NCBI GenBank assembly: GCA_029964075.1
Contig: CM057135.1
Span: 14,286,863-14,350,862, forward strand
From: Patiria pectinifera
Lineage: Eukaryota; Echinodermata; Asteroidea; Valvatida; Asterinidae
DNA length: 64,000 nucleotides
Direction of reading: 5' to 3'
The notes beneath the pieces are model-generated. The model had not been told where the DNA came from. It worked only from the letters and a program-made list of their open reading frames with translations, and did not search any database. Shown here in pieces: positions 11,841 through 21,731 of the stretch. Both the position numbers and the translations under genes were made by a program. The stretch's first letter is position 1; each line of letters starts with the position of its first letter.

Positions 11841-13581
11841 CTATTTATTTGCCCAGTACAGAGTTTTAAAAGACGTGAGATTATTGGCCAGTTTTATACT
11901 AGGTGCCAAGTTGTTCCAAACCTGTGTCCCAACAGAATGAAAAGATTGTTTACCTGCTCTGGTTCGGGGTCTTGGGGGACATATATTTTTTTCCTACTGC
12001 ATTCCTAGTCTGGTGTGAATGTACTTCTCTGGCGAGAATAAATTCATCAGAGAGGTAAGTCGGAGCACTGCCATTAACAATTTTGTACATGGGAGTACTT
12101 ATGTGATCATCCCACCGGTCTTTTATGGGAACCCATTTCAATTTGGCATACATCTCAACAGAAGGAGTAGTGTAGTCAACATTCAAAGCTATTCTGGCAA
12201 TCTGTTTGTGTTGTCTAAGGAGATGGTTCGTCAACCGCTCCGTACATCCACTAATCCAGGCAGGACAACAGTACTCAAAATGCCACAACACTAGATAATT
12301 ACATAACAGTTTAATTGAGTTAAAATCCGAATGTCCTTTAAGGCGTCTGAGCAAGGCCAATCTACTGATTTTTTTACTGACAGTTTTTTGCACATGTTGT
12401 TGCCAATTAAGATGTTCATCCATCCATATTCCAAGATACTTAAAAACATTTACTTTGTCTGAAGGCATCTGATCAATAGGTAACTGCATGCCATCTACTC
12501 CATTAGGTTTCCGGGTTGTCCCAACTGACATACATTGTGTTCTTTGAATCATTTAAGGTAAGTTTGTTGAGTTTGAGCCAATCATTAATTAGATCCAGTT
12601 CAGTGTTCAGAATAGATTCAATGCCAGCAATGTTGCCAACTACCTCTGTACATAACCACTGTATCATCTGCGTATAAAATGACCAAGGCCTGCGAGACAG
12701 CTCGAGGTAAATCATTGATATAAATCATGAACAAGAGAGGACCCAATATGGAACCTTGTGGAACACCAACCTTGATCATTTCCAAATCTGATGTCTCGCC
12801 CCGAAAAGTAGTGGCTTGTTTACGGTTGGTCATATAAGATTTAAACCAAGCCAGAGCACCGTTCTTACCATACCATAAGCCTGTAATTTACACAAAAGTA
12901 ATTTGTGATCTACTGTGCCAAAGGCTTTCTTGAGATCGAGAAAAACCATACCTGTAATTTTACCCTGATTCATTTGATTGTACAAGTAGTTTTTACATAC
13001 GCCAATGAAGTACAGGTTGAATACCCGGGCCTGAACCCTGATTGTTGGGTACAGATCAAGCCATTGTCGTATAAGAAGTCATACACCTGCAAATGAATTG
13101 CTTTCTCAAAGACTTTCATCACAATTGGGGTGACAGAGATTGGCCGGTAGTTATTCGTGTTGTCAATGTTACCTTCTTTGTGAATAGGCGTGACTTTAGC
13201 CTGTTTCCACTCATCTGGTGTGTCCGCCTCTACCAGAGATCTATTAAATAATTTACACAATGATTCTGAAATTACCGGTCACGCAATCTTAAGTAGTCTT
13301 GCGCTTATTCCATCAACACCAGCAGCGTTGGTTAAATTGAGATTGTTTAGTTGCTTTGTGACAAAACCAGATTCAAAATCACAAAATGTGAAATTGTTTT
13401 CGGAATCAGGTAAGTTGTCAAAACAAGGTTTTGGGTTGTTCCGAGACTGAAATGTACTAGACAGGTTAACTCCAATCGACACGAAAAATGTGTTGAAGGC
13501 CTGAGCTATTTGTTTAGGTTTGTCGAACACAGAACCATTTACCCTGAGACTGTTAGGAACCTTGTGCAATTTTGTCAGCAT
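11841..13581 (-). pseudogene. LINE reverse transcriptase, broken
   Basis: Would copy LINE RNA into DNA at the nicked target. Read on the minus strand, frames at 13581-13279 (FNTFFVSIG, GVDGISARLLK), 13260-12970 (WKQAKVTPIHKEG, NYRPISV, QSGFRPGYST), 12833-12618 (GVPQGSILGPLLF, LYADDT) and 12552-11950 (FKYLGIWMDEHLNWQQHV, HFEYCCPAW) are consecutive parts of one RT. The catalytic YADD codons are at 12674-12663. The C-terminal tail (FHSVGTQVWNNLAP...LYWANK) ends with a TAG at 11843-11841. At least four frame changes separate the blocks, so no single product can be made. Confidence 0.88.
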
Positions 13582-14452
13582 GGCCTTCTTTAAGATGGAT
13601 CAAAGGCCAAAAGGATTTTGTTTGTTGTCCATGACTTGTTTCTGAAAATAATCCTTTTTCAGAGTGTTCCTTAAATTGTTGACAAAGTTCCTACGGTCTC
13701 GGAAAAGTTTCCAATCATGAGGTTCACCAGACTTTTCAGCCTTTTGTCTTAACTTGTCCCTTTTATGTGAAGTGACCACAAACTCATCTGTAACGCAGGG
13801 TGTTTTAAGCCCCTTGCATCTAATGTTGACATTTGGAGCATGTTTGTCACATACTTCAAGGAATTTAAATTTCCATGATCTCCATGCTTCATCAACAGAC
13901 TTCAGTAATACACAGGCATTTAAATTAACCTTCTCCTTCTTCAAAAGAAATATCACAGAAGTTAACTCCAATCGACACGAAAAATGTGTTGAAGGCCTGA
14001 GCTATTTGTTTAGGTTTGTCGAACACAGAACCATTTACCCTGAGACTGTTAGGAACCTTGTGCAATTTTGTCAGCATGGCCTTCTTTAAGATGGATCAAA
14101 GGCCAAAAGGATTTTGTTTGTTGTCCATGACTTGTTTCTGAAAATAATCCTTTTTCAGAGTGTTCCTTAAATTGTTGACAAAGTTCCTACGGTCTCGGAA
14201 AAGTTTCCAATCATGAGGTTCACCAGACTTTTCAGCCTTTTGTCTTAACTTGTCCCTTTTATGTGAAGTGACCACAAACTCATCTGTAACGCAGGGTGTT
14301 TTAAGCCCCTTGCATCTAATGTTGACATTTGGAGCATGTTTGTCACATACTTCAAGGAATTTAAATTTCCATGATCTCCATGCTTCATCAACAGACTTCA
14401 GTAATACACAGGCATTTAAATTAACCTTCTCCTTCTTCAAAAAAATATCAGA
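13465..14452 (-). repeat. 496-bp tandem duplication inside the LINE
   Basis: The block starting GTTAACTCCAATCGACACG at 13465 is repeated from 13961, nearly without change, to about 14452. It covers the stretch between endonuclease and RT (KKEKVNLNACVLLKSVDE... in both copies) plus the start of the RT. Because it repeats coding sequence out of context, it arose after the element had stopped moving or killed it. Confidence 0.88.
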
Positions 14453-15268
14453 ATAAAGTTTTTAAAAGATCTTCCTTTGATGATGCGAGGCGCACTTTGT
14501 GGTCTTTGAAAACACCGAACAGCATATATCAGCCTGTGATCAATGAGGCCATGTGATACTACCTCCTTACTGACAATATATTCAGGTTTATTTGTGAATA
14601 TTAAATCAATAAGAGTTTTACTTGCAGCCGTAATTCTAGTTGGATGTGTAATTATCTGAGTCATACTGAATTGACTGCAAATATTTCTGACCTTCCTGTT
14701 GTCACGTTTTGAGTACAAGTTCAAGTTCATGTCACGGCCGTGATGATTGTCTCATGTCCTGTAGATGAAGCATTCTCAATTGATTGTTCAAGATTATTGA
14801 GATAATCCTCGATGACATTTGGAGGACGATAGACAGTTCCAATCAGTATTGGCCTGGACTTGGGTAGACAGAGCTCAAGCTAGATGATTTGTAAGTTTGA
14901 GTTTTCCATGTCATTCTCCGGCGATAAGTTAGGGAGTTTGACATATAAACAGCTACTCCTCCGCCTCTTCTGTTCCGATCCCGACGTAGGAGAGTATAGC
15001 CATCTAACACCAGTTCGCCGCCAAGTACTCTCTGATCTAGATGGGTTTCGGAGAATGTCAAGATATCAAACTTGGTCGGGTTGTTGTCCAGCTTCACTTT
15101 TAGGTGATCTAGCTTACCAAGTAGACTACAGATGTTAAGGTGGGCGAGCTTTAAGCCTCTGGTCTGGATATTCAGGAAATTCCTCGGACCACCTCCATTG
15201 TCACTAGCCACGCCCCAAAAGCAGTCAGCATGGTTAGCGTTTGTTGCATCAACTGGATGGAATTGCTG
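14437..15268 (-). pseudogene. LINE apurinic-like (EEP) endonuclease domain, broken
   Basis: Nicks target DNA to prime reverse transcription. Motifs follow in order on the minus strand: LKLAHLNICSLLGKLDHL (N motif), LTFSETHLD (catalytic E), RRDRNRRGGGVAVYM, a VYRPPN block and GDMN (the last two in the frame-shifted gap 14842-14731), and SHGLIDHRLIYA (the terminal D/H motif, with SDH read as IDH). The gap between the two open parts needs frame changes. The domain is directly preceded by the 2A-like motif. Confidence 0.85.
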
Positions 15269-15322
15269 CGGTCCAGGGTTCAGCGAAATGTCGCCAGCAA
15301 GAAGTAATGACAGGATGAGGTA
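15269..15322 (-). other. 2A-like (ribosome-skipping) motif in the LINE polyprotein
   Basis: Minus-strand codons give YLILSLLLAGDISLNPGP, matching the 2A signature D(V/I)xxNPG-P with the hydrophobic Leu-rich run usual upstream. The skip site would lie between the last Gly and Pro (near 15271). It lies in the same frame as the N-terminal frame upstream but is separated from it by a TAA at 15325-15323. 2A-like motifs at the start of ORF2 are known in LINEs of sea urchin, amphioxus and molluscs; activity here is inference. Confidence 0.85.
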
Positions 15323-15685
15323 TTAAGTTCTTGCGTCATCCTCTAGTGAACGTACACCTTTGCCTTTACGTGTGGCAGTTTCATGGTGTACAGCATGGAG
15401 CTCGCTGAGAACATTTAGCCCAAGAATCTCAGCAAATCCCTCAGACGTTTGGAAAATGAGAGTATGTTTAAGTCGGCTCACCTTCATCAGTAATGTATCT
15501 GGTGTACGGTCCATTGGAAAGGATGTCCACTGCCAGTAGCTCAGGGTAACAATGTTGAGAGAGAATATAATTCCACTTATACCGGCAGCCATTTTGTTGA
15601 TATAGGCACGCCTGAAGAAACTTTGAATTTCAAATCTTAGAAATTCATGGTGAAAAAAATGAAGATTTCTCCAAAAGCACACCAA
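15323..15685 (-). pseudogene. N-terminal leader frame of the LINE polyprotein
   Basis: A 120-residue frame ends in LEDDART and a TAA, immediately followed in frame by the 2A-like motif. The likely functional start is the internal MAAGISGIIFSL (about 15592), with a hydrophobic stretch after it. The rest has no recognised domain. With the TAA read through, it would be the short leader that a 2A separates from the endonuclease-RT. Whether the TAA is fixed in the family or private to this copy cannot be told here. Confidence 0.5.
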
Positions 15686-16223
15686 AATGTTGCATGGACA
15701 TCAATGCTTTACGGGTGCATAAGGTAAAATTTGATGGTTAATAAAAATAAAGGTGATTTGGGGAGATTTTAAAACGATAACTCAACCCAAGTAAAAAATC
15801 ACCTTCACTAGGGAGAACAGCGCCCTCTAATGGCATACAATAAAGGTGTGCGTTCTTTCAGCAAAACGTAAACAATTTACACACATCCTTGTGATTTGTT
15901 TCCGTTTTGCTGAAAGAACACAACTTTTTTTGTGATCCCTGGACAGAACCTTAAAACGGCGGTTGTGTTTAAAACTCCGTAACTTAAAAAGTACGTAAGT
16001 GATTTGAATGGTTTTTGTACTAATGAAAGAAAGCATATGATTTGAGCTTTTATATCTTAGATTTTGAAAGTGCTACATGCAGAACTTCACTTAAACAATG
16101 GTCCCGACCTTTTGGTTTCGTTTTTTTTTTACTTGCCCTGTATATATGTGGTATAGTGTACTGCATTTAAGCGAATCACCATCAAATTCTTTAACAATTG
16201 CATATAAACCTAGGTTGTCAGAC
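15686..16223. other. No gene; contains an inverted repeat at 15852-15919
   Basis: Arms GTTCTTTCAGCAAAACG (15852-15868) and its exact reverse complement (15903-15919) are separated by 34 bases. Probably internal sequence of the decayed Harbinger-like element. Nothing coding is seen. Confidence 0.6.
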
Positions 16224-16560
16224 ATGGCTACAAAAAGGGCAAGGAAGGCAAACTATTCTCAAGAAGAGAATCTCTTTATGGCAGACAACAAGTATGAGGG
16301 ATTCAAAAAATAATATTGATGCTAAGCATAAGGCTGCAAACTCTAACAAGAAAAAGAAAGATGCATGGGCAGCTTTTCTCAGCCAACACCGTGCAAGATT
16401 TCCATTTTCCACAGCTCATTGGATGATTTAAAAATGAGATTGTCCAAAATTAAACTCCGAGTCAAAAGTACGCCTGTCAAGTATGAGAAAGTCAAAAAAG
16501 GCAACCGGAGGGGAAAACCCACCTAAGGAGCGAAGCCCGGCACGACAAAATAATGATATA
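16224..16560 (+). pseudogene. Harbinger-type Myb/SANT-like protein fragment
   Basis: A frame begins MATKRARKANYSQEENLFM (16224 onward). After a frame change near 16312 it continues with DAKHKAANSNKKKKDAWAAF, then KVRLSS and KKATGGENPP-like text in further frames. This pattern of basic start, SQEEN helix, Asn/Lys-rich linker and DAWAAF is that of Myb/SANT-like N-termini in Harbinger accessory proteins. At least one frameshift and two stops break it. It supports the Harbinger assignment of the element ending at 16740. Confidence 0.5.
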
Positions 16561-16740
16561 GTTAACTAGTGACTTAAGAGTTGCCCAGGATCAACAATAA
16601 CTTTAGTAAGAAACTTGGAATATAACTAACGCTAGTAATGTTTCATGAATACCAATTAGTTACCAATTAGGCTTAGTAAGCAACTACATGTTTTTTTTAG
16701 TAACCAACTAGGCTTGGTAAAGTTTTATGAATATGGCCCC

Positions 16741-17760
16741 TCGAAGATAGAAGTAACTCCAAGTAAATCGACATTTACTCAACAGATATTTGTCAACCAG
16801 ATAGTTGTGGACAAGCATTGCAGCTCATTATCCAAGCTTCTTTTAAGCCTTGTTTCTATGAGCTACACATGAAAACATCATGATGACAGACAAAGGGATG
16901 AGCATGGTATGACTCACATCACATTCCAAGGTAATAGTGAAATCTATTTGCATTGGAACTATACACATACAATGATCAATAAATCTACAACTTCCTTTTT
17001 ATGATATACATACCTTTCAAACATGATTGCCATTGTATATGCTTGGACATCTGAAAGACAGGAGCAACTCCAAAGACTTCGACATATACATCTACTCCTG
17101 CAAGAATTGTCAAAAAGACATTTGTGATCAAGAATTGCAGCCCATTTCCAAGTCTCATTAAAGCCTTGTTTCTTTGAGCAAGACATGCAAACATCATGAT
17201 ATCAGACAAAGAGATCACCGTACACCTCACATCACGTTCCAAGGTAACAGTGCCATCTTTTTGCACTGCAACTATATATACACTTACAATGATCAATATA
17301 TCTACAATGTCTTTTCTACGATATACATACATGTACAAACAACTTCTGATACTCTATGCTGAAATTTGAAATTATACAGACATTGATTGTTTTAGTTGAG
17401 TTTGGTTTGGTATTGATCCTGCTCTGAGAAGAGTATCAAATCTTTGTGTTGAAATATACATACCTGTCCTTGATGCAAGGTGGTTTCTATGTTAGTAACC
17501 TCCAGTTCTAAGTTTATGTGAGGTGTACCTTGTTATCTTACTTTAATGTTGAATATCTACAGAGGTGGAATATTTAGCATTGAATGTGCGGGGGAAAAAA
17601 GAATTCTACAATCCTGAAAATGTGCCTCTTTAAGATGCAGAGAAATAACATTGTACAAGTGATACACAGTTATGTGGGAGTAACAACGAATTTGCCCTTT
17701 CTTTTTTGACTGCTTCTGTAAGGGTTTGTTTTTCTGCTGCTGGGGATCCTCGTAGATTTT
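16741..17760. repeat. Dispersed repeat family, copy 2 (with partial tandem repeat)
   Basis: GAAGATAGAAGTAACTCCAA begins a run through the GCAGCTCATTATCCAAG and GATGAGCATGGTATG words (16741-17010). The middle part is then repeated (17020-17340), followed by TGATCCTGCTCTGAGAAG, GGTGGTTTCTATGTTAGTAA and CAGTTATGTGGGAGTAA, as in copy 1. This copy shows the sequence without the 7915-9607 element and serves as its empty-site comparison. Confidence 0.7.
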
Positions 17761-18248
17761 TTTTTATGGTTAATTAGCACGCTAAGTGCTTCGCGTGCTA
17801 ATTTTTGGCGCTGTGCTATTTGACAGCTGCATGGAATAAATCCATGACACAATGTAATTTGAGCTACCCGGCCCTCAAAGTCCACCATTCACCCAGATTA
17901 ACCCCTGGTATTCCTCAGGCCCTATAAACAGGCAATAAAACCAGACACCAACCTCCTCAATGCCATTTGACAGTTCCATTTTTGCCACAGGGGTGATCGA
18001 GGTAATCCCTATGTGAACAATGCATCTATACACAAGCCTATGTAAATGCGCACAAGCACACTAGGTTTTCCCGCCAATTTCCAACCCCTCCAGTAGGATC
18101 ACAAGACTTACACCCCCTCTAGTGGATGTACCATGGTCCATACTAGGATCTAGTGATAGATAACCTGGGCATGGCTACCACGTGGCTGGGACAATAAAAA
18201 ACAAAGAAATGTGGAAGTCAGTTTATTCACACTAACTCCAGGTAAGGT
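17761..18248. other. No gene; short hairpin at 17772-17803
   Basis: AATTAGCACG (17772-17781) pairs with CGTGCTAATT (17794-17803) across a 12-base loop. Nothing else is recognised. Confidence 0.5.
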
Positions 18249-18452
18249 TCGAACTGGATACGGATAACGGGTACCTTTAAAACATCATTGCCACTTCTGT
18301 ATAGTTGGACATCATCAGAGTTGTAACGAGTCACTGATTTGAGCCATGTTCTTGTTGAACTCGAACTGGATACGGATAACGGGTACCTTTAAAACATCAT
18401 TGCCACTTCTGTATAGTTGGACATCATCAGAGTTGTAACGAGTCACTGATTT
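18249..18452. repeat. 112-bp tandem duplication of a hAT left end plus its flank
   Basis: TCGAACTGGATACGG...GAGTCACTGATTT occurs at 18249-18340 and again at 18361-18452. Both copies contain the GGACATCAT target word followed by CAGAGTTGTAACGAGTCAC, that is, the junction between the dispersed repeat and the hAT terminus. Only the second copy continues into the rest of the element. Confidence 0.8.
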
Positions 18453-19984
18453 TTGTGACTCAAGTCGAGTCCAGTCATTTTAAAGAAGTGACTCGACTCG
18501 AGTCGAGTCGAGTCGAATCATTAGGTCAACAAGGTCGAGTCGAGTCGAGTCGAGTCACAGTGTGTGGTCGAGTCGAGTCAACTATTTAGCTCGAGTCAAT
18601 TCGAGTCACAAATATTTGAACACTATACAATAAATACAATAACAAGCAACAAACAAAACAGAGAAAGTCATTTTCTTTTGTTCTTTTATTTTAAATTCGG
18701 GCTACTACATGTGGTGACACCACATTTGACATTACGGGAATACGGGGCTCCCTGACCATCGTGACCGTATCCCAGATCCTATGCAGTTCTACTTTCTGAG
18801 AAAAAAATAGGCCTATATCAAGTATACAAGTTACAACTTTTTTTATGCTAAAGTATGAAACGTTTGGACCAAGCCCTTAATTATGTTCTTGGACAATGCA
18901 CAAGTTGGCTTATTACTTACTGTCTCGCATGTTTTGCTTTTAAATGTCTGGAAAAGTTCGACAATGTCCCCCGGCCCAGCGCTCGCTGATGTTTGATTTG
19001 CAAAATGTGCACGACGCCGAATGCTTATTTTTCTGTTTGTCTACCTTGTAGTTAGCGAACCCAAACGATACTATAGCTGGTTTCATTGTGAACAGCTGTA
19101 CGCGATTGATTTCTCAGTTCTCTGGGTCAGATTACTCACAAAAGATAATGATTGTGAAAAAAAGTTGCTGACATGAACGTGTATAAAAAACGTACGTGAA
19201 AAGCGAACTCGGCTGCCATGCGCATTAATGGACGAAGGAATACAAGGCACCAGTCTATTACGAAAATCCACAGACAAAAAGTATGCTGTATGGTACCCAA
19301 CCAACAGTTTCCATTGCTAGCTCACGTCACAGATGTGAAACGTCGGTCTTATAACTGGTTTGGCTTCGGGTCTAGATTTTGTTGTTCGCTGATCACTGAC
19401 AACGTCAAAACCTAATTGCATTATACAAAACTGTTTCTGATTATTTAGAGGTGGGCCCGTCCGTATCCATTTTTTGGTGTGAAATCGGGACATAAATTTA
19501 GCCGGCGTTCCACTAAGAGCTTAATAAGAAATCGCCCGAAACCAATGATGAAACCACGAATTGAGAAATGCGTTTTAAGTCTGGTTCAGGGTTTAGCATT
19601 ACATGTTATAGAACCACAAGGTGGGAGTCCGCGACACGGTGTATGTTTGTTGTATATTATGGAGGAAGGAAAACAGACGGCCGCTGTACATGAACGCACA
19701 TTATTCGCGAACATAACGTGACTTGAACAAAAACTGGCAAAGCGAACGGCGCGGCGTAAGTCATTCCAAATATTTTTCGCAACTAAGTTTTGCTTTTATT
19801 TTTGGGACTCGAGTCTTATTAGCCTTCCTCGAGTCGAGTCGAGTCATTCTGATGAGGGACTCGAGTCGAGTCGAGTCATTTGCTCGCAGTGACTCGAGTC
19901 GAGTCGAGTCATTTACCCGTCGCCAAAAAAATTGACTTGAGTCGGACTCGAGTCGAGTCATTGACTCGAGTCATTACAACTCTG
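18428..19984. mobile_element. Non-autonomous hAT-type element with 8-bp target duplication
   Basis: The left end is CAGAGTTGTAACGAGTCAC and the right end ...GAGTCATTACAACTCTG, imperfect inverted repeats with the CAG(A/T)GTTG start usual for hAT. The 8 bp on either side are identical: GACATCAT at 18420-18427 and 19985-19992. Both ends are filled with GACTCGAGTC/GAGTC units (about 18460-18610 and 19805-19975), likely transposase-binding subterminal repeats. The 1.2-kb interior has no transposase; short frames there match nothing I know. It interrupts the dispersed repeat exactly at its GGACATCAT word. Confidence 0.88.
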
Positions 19985-20225
19985 GACATCATGAAGATAG
20001 AAGCAGCTCCAAGTACATCGACATATATACTCCTTCAAGATTTGTCAGAAAGACAGTAGGGTACAGGCATTGTAGCTCATTATCCAAGCCTCATTAAAGC
20101 CTTGTTTCTTTTAGCATTACATGCAAACATCTCGATAACAGACAAAGAGATGAGCATCGTATGCCTCAGATCACGTTCCAAGGTAACAGTGCTATCTGTT
20201 TGCACTGCAACTATATATACTTTGG
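19985..20225. repeat. Dispersed repeat family, copy 3 (right of the hAT insertion)
   Basis: Continues the copy whose left part is at 18361-18427: GAAGATAGAAGCAGCTCCAA, CATCGACATATATACTCCTT, CATTATCCAAGCCTCATTAA, GATGAGCATCGTATGCCTCA, TTTGCACTGCAACTATATA. It stops near 20225, where a different GC-richer sequence begins. Confidence 0.7.
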
Positions 20226-20394
20226 CGGTCTTGTGTCGACGATGCCTTCGATATTGCTCTTTGCGGACCCAACGAGCGGTTGTAGGGAAGGCAATGGGAA
20301 CAGGTCCGTTTTGGGGCAGTGTGCCGGCAGGCGCGCAGGGAACACAGGTACTTGGGCTTTCACTGCTTTATAATAACCACTTGAAGACCCAATA

Positions 20395-20534
20395 AGGTGC
20401 GTCCTACTTAGGTGTGTCCTACTTAGGTGTGTCCTACTTAGGTGTGTCCTACTTAGGTGTGTCCTACTTAGGTGTGTCCTTCTTAGGTGTGTCCTACTAA
20501 GGTGTGTCCTACTTAGGTGTGTCCTACTTAGGTG
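20395..20534. repeat. 15-bp minisatellite, about 9 units
   Basis: AGGTGTGTCCTACTT is repeated about nine times with few changes. Read on the minus strand it gives a meaningless SRTHL repeat. The period is too short and there are no spacers, so it is not a CRISPR array. Confidence 0.9.
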
Positions 20535-20572
20535 TAGGAAGTGGCTCTTCCCAATAATCGTCAAGAACTTAA

Positions 20573-21029
20573 CCCTAAAGGGGCCGGGGGGGCGGAATCC
20601 GCCCCCCCCCCTCAACATTTTCCGCGATAGCCTCTAAAAAAAATTTTTCGCGACCCGAGCTGTTATGACTTTTTAGCCTCGAGCTTTGCGCATCTTTTGA
20701 TACCAAAAACATAAAAATCGGACCACGGGTTGCCGCGTAGCGAAAAATTTTCCGGCGCTACGCACCGTCAAAACTGAATTTTCGCATGTACGTCGTGTAC
20801 ACAGAGCAGAATTGCCATTCGTACATATGAATAATTAATTAGCCATAATTCCAAAACCCTTTGACCTATAGTCTTGAAATTTCTTGGGTATGTTTAGGAA
20901 GAGTTGCTCTATGCATGTGCCGAGTTTCAATTTTTTTCGTCACTCGATGGCCGAGATCTTAGGGGGGGGGCGGAATCCGCCCCCCCCCCCCGGCTGAGAG
21001 ATGGTCAAAATAACCCGGCCCCTTTAGGG
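20573..21029. mobile_element. piggyBac-type MITE flanked by TTAA
   Basis: The 457-bp element starts CCCTAAAGGGGCCGGG and ends CCCGGCCCCTTTAGGG. It is flanked on both sides by TTAA (20569-20572 and 21030-21033), the piggyBac target site. A second internal inverted motif, GGGGCGGAATCCGCCCC, occurs near both ends (about 20588 and 20970). There is no open frame, so it depended on a transposase from elsewhere. Confidence 0.85.
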
Positions 21030-21033
21030 TTAA

Positions 21034-21731
21034 CTGGAATGCTTTCCGTACCAATCAGATTGTTGTAATCTTGGATGATTTGTATTTATTCGCCAATAGA
21101 CATTAAGGAGAAACAAAACCCTATGAAATAAAAAGTAAGAGAGATAGCATTAATGACAATGTATTTGACTGCTATGAGTGTTACAAAATTGCACGAATGA
21201 CAGTTATAAGAGTCATTTCGTGTAAATACTTCATATAAGTGACCACGCTCAAAAAATCGAATTTTTGTATACTTTGTGGGATGAAAGGACTTTGGGAGCA
21301 AGTAACCAAAATAGACTTTTTAATCCGATATTTTGCCCGTTGCCATGGTTACGGGCCATTATTTGTTTTGGCCATTTTTTGGCAATTTTGAGGCTGCAAA
21401 AATCCATTTTTTGCGTTATTTTCAAAAGTCATCAATCCCAACTGCAAAGTAATGTCACAAAAGTATATCATATAACTATATCACGACAAAGTATCATCCT
21501 TACCCTTTCAATGAAAAAATAAAAACACTTCTAAAAAATATCCTTTATATTATTTTTAGGCCCTATAATACAGCATGTTTTTACAACTAGCAAAACTGCA
21601 TTTTTTACCCCATTTTTTTACAACTAGCAAAACTGCATTTTTTACCCCATTTTTATCCCTCCACAATAGCACTTGCCAGGGCACTCAGAATAATTTCCCT
21701 TCGGCTATGGTTAGTTCAGACATTGGTCTTT
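21034..21731. other. No gene; 37-bp tandem duplication at 21579-21652
   Basis: TTTTTACAACTAGCAAAACT and the following ...TTTTTTACCCC stretch occur twice in a row. The remainder is AT-rich and shows no gene. Confidence 0.6.

Larger units (their letters stand above)
11389..15685 (-). mobile_element. Non-LTR retrotransposon (CR1/L2-like), degenerate
   Basis: In minus orientation the order is an N-terminal frame (15685-15323), a 2A-like motif, an EEP endonuclease, a linker and a reverse transcriptase ending at 11841. A 3' untranslated part runs to about 11389 and finishes in repeated TAAA units (seen as TTTA on the plus strand). A short terminal repeat tail in place of a pure poly(A) is a habit of CR1/L2-type elements. 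It sits inside the Harbinger-like element. Frameshifts, stops and a 496-bp internal duplication make it inactive. Confidence 0.85.
10022..16740. mobile_element. Decayed Harbinger-like element with a LINE inserted
   Basis: The left end GGGGCCATATTCATGAAACC is mirrored at 16721-16740 by ...TTTTATGAATATGGCCCC, giving imperfect terminal inverted repeats rich in TTAGTAA / CTAACTAGG words. The left flank ends ATATCT and the right flank begins TCGAAGATAG. Uninterrupted copies of the surrounding repeat read ATCTGAAGA-like, so a 3-bp TCT duplication followed by a one-base loss would explain the site. The right part carries a Myb/SANT-like fragment (16224 onward), as in Harbinger elements. The rest of the interior is largely a minus-strand LINE. 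Confidence 0.6.

Noticed and set aside
12019-14456. Several plus-strand frames of 60-110 residues
   Set aside because: Antisense shadows of the LINE RT; the minus-strand reading shows YADD and GVPQGS.
20395-20534. Regular short repeats that might suggest a CRISPR array
   Set aside because: Units are 15 bp with no spacers, and the genome is eukaryotic.
20211-20618. 135-residue minus-strand frame with SRTHL repeats
   Set aside because: It is the 15-bp minisatellite read in one frame plus part of a MITE; no protein signal.
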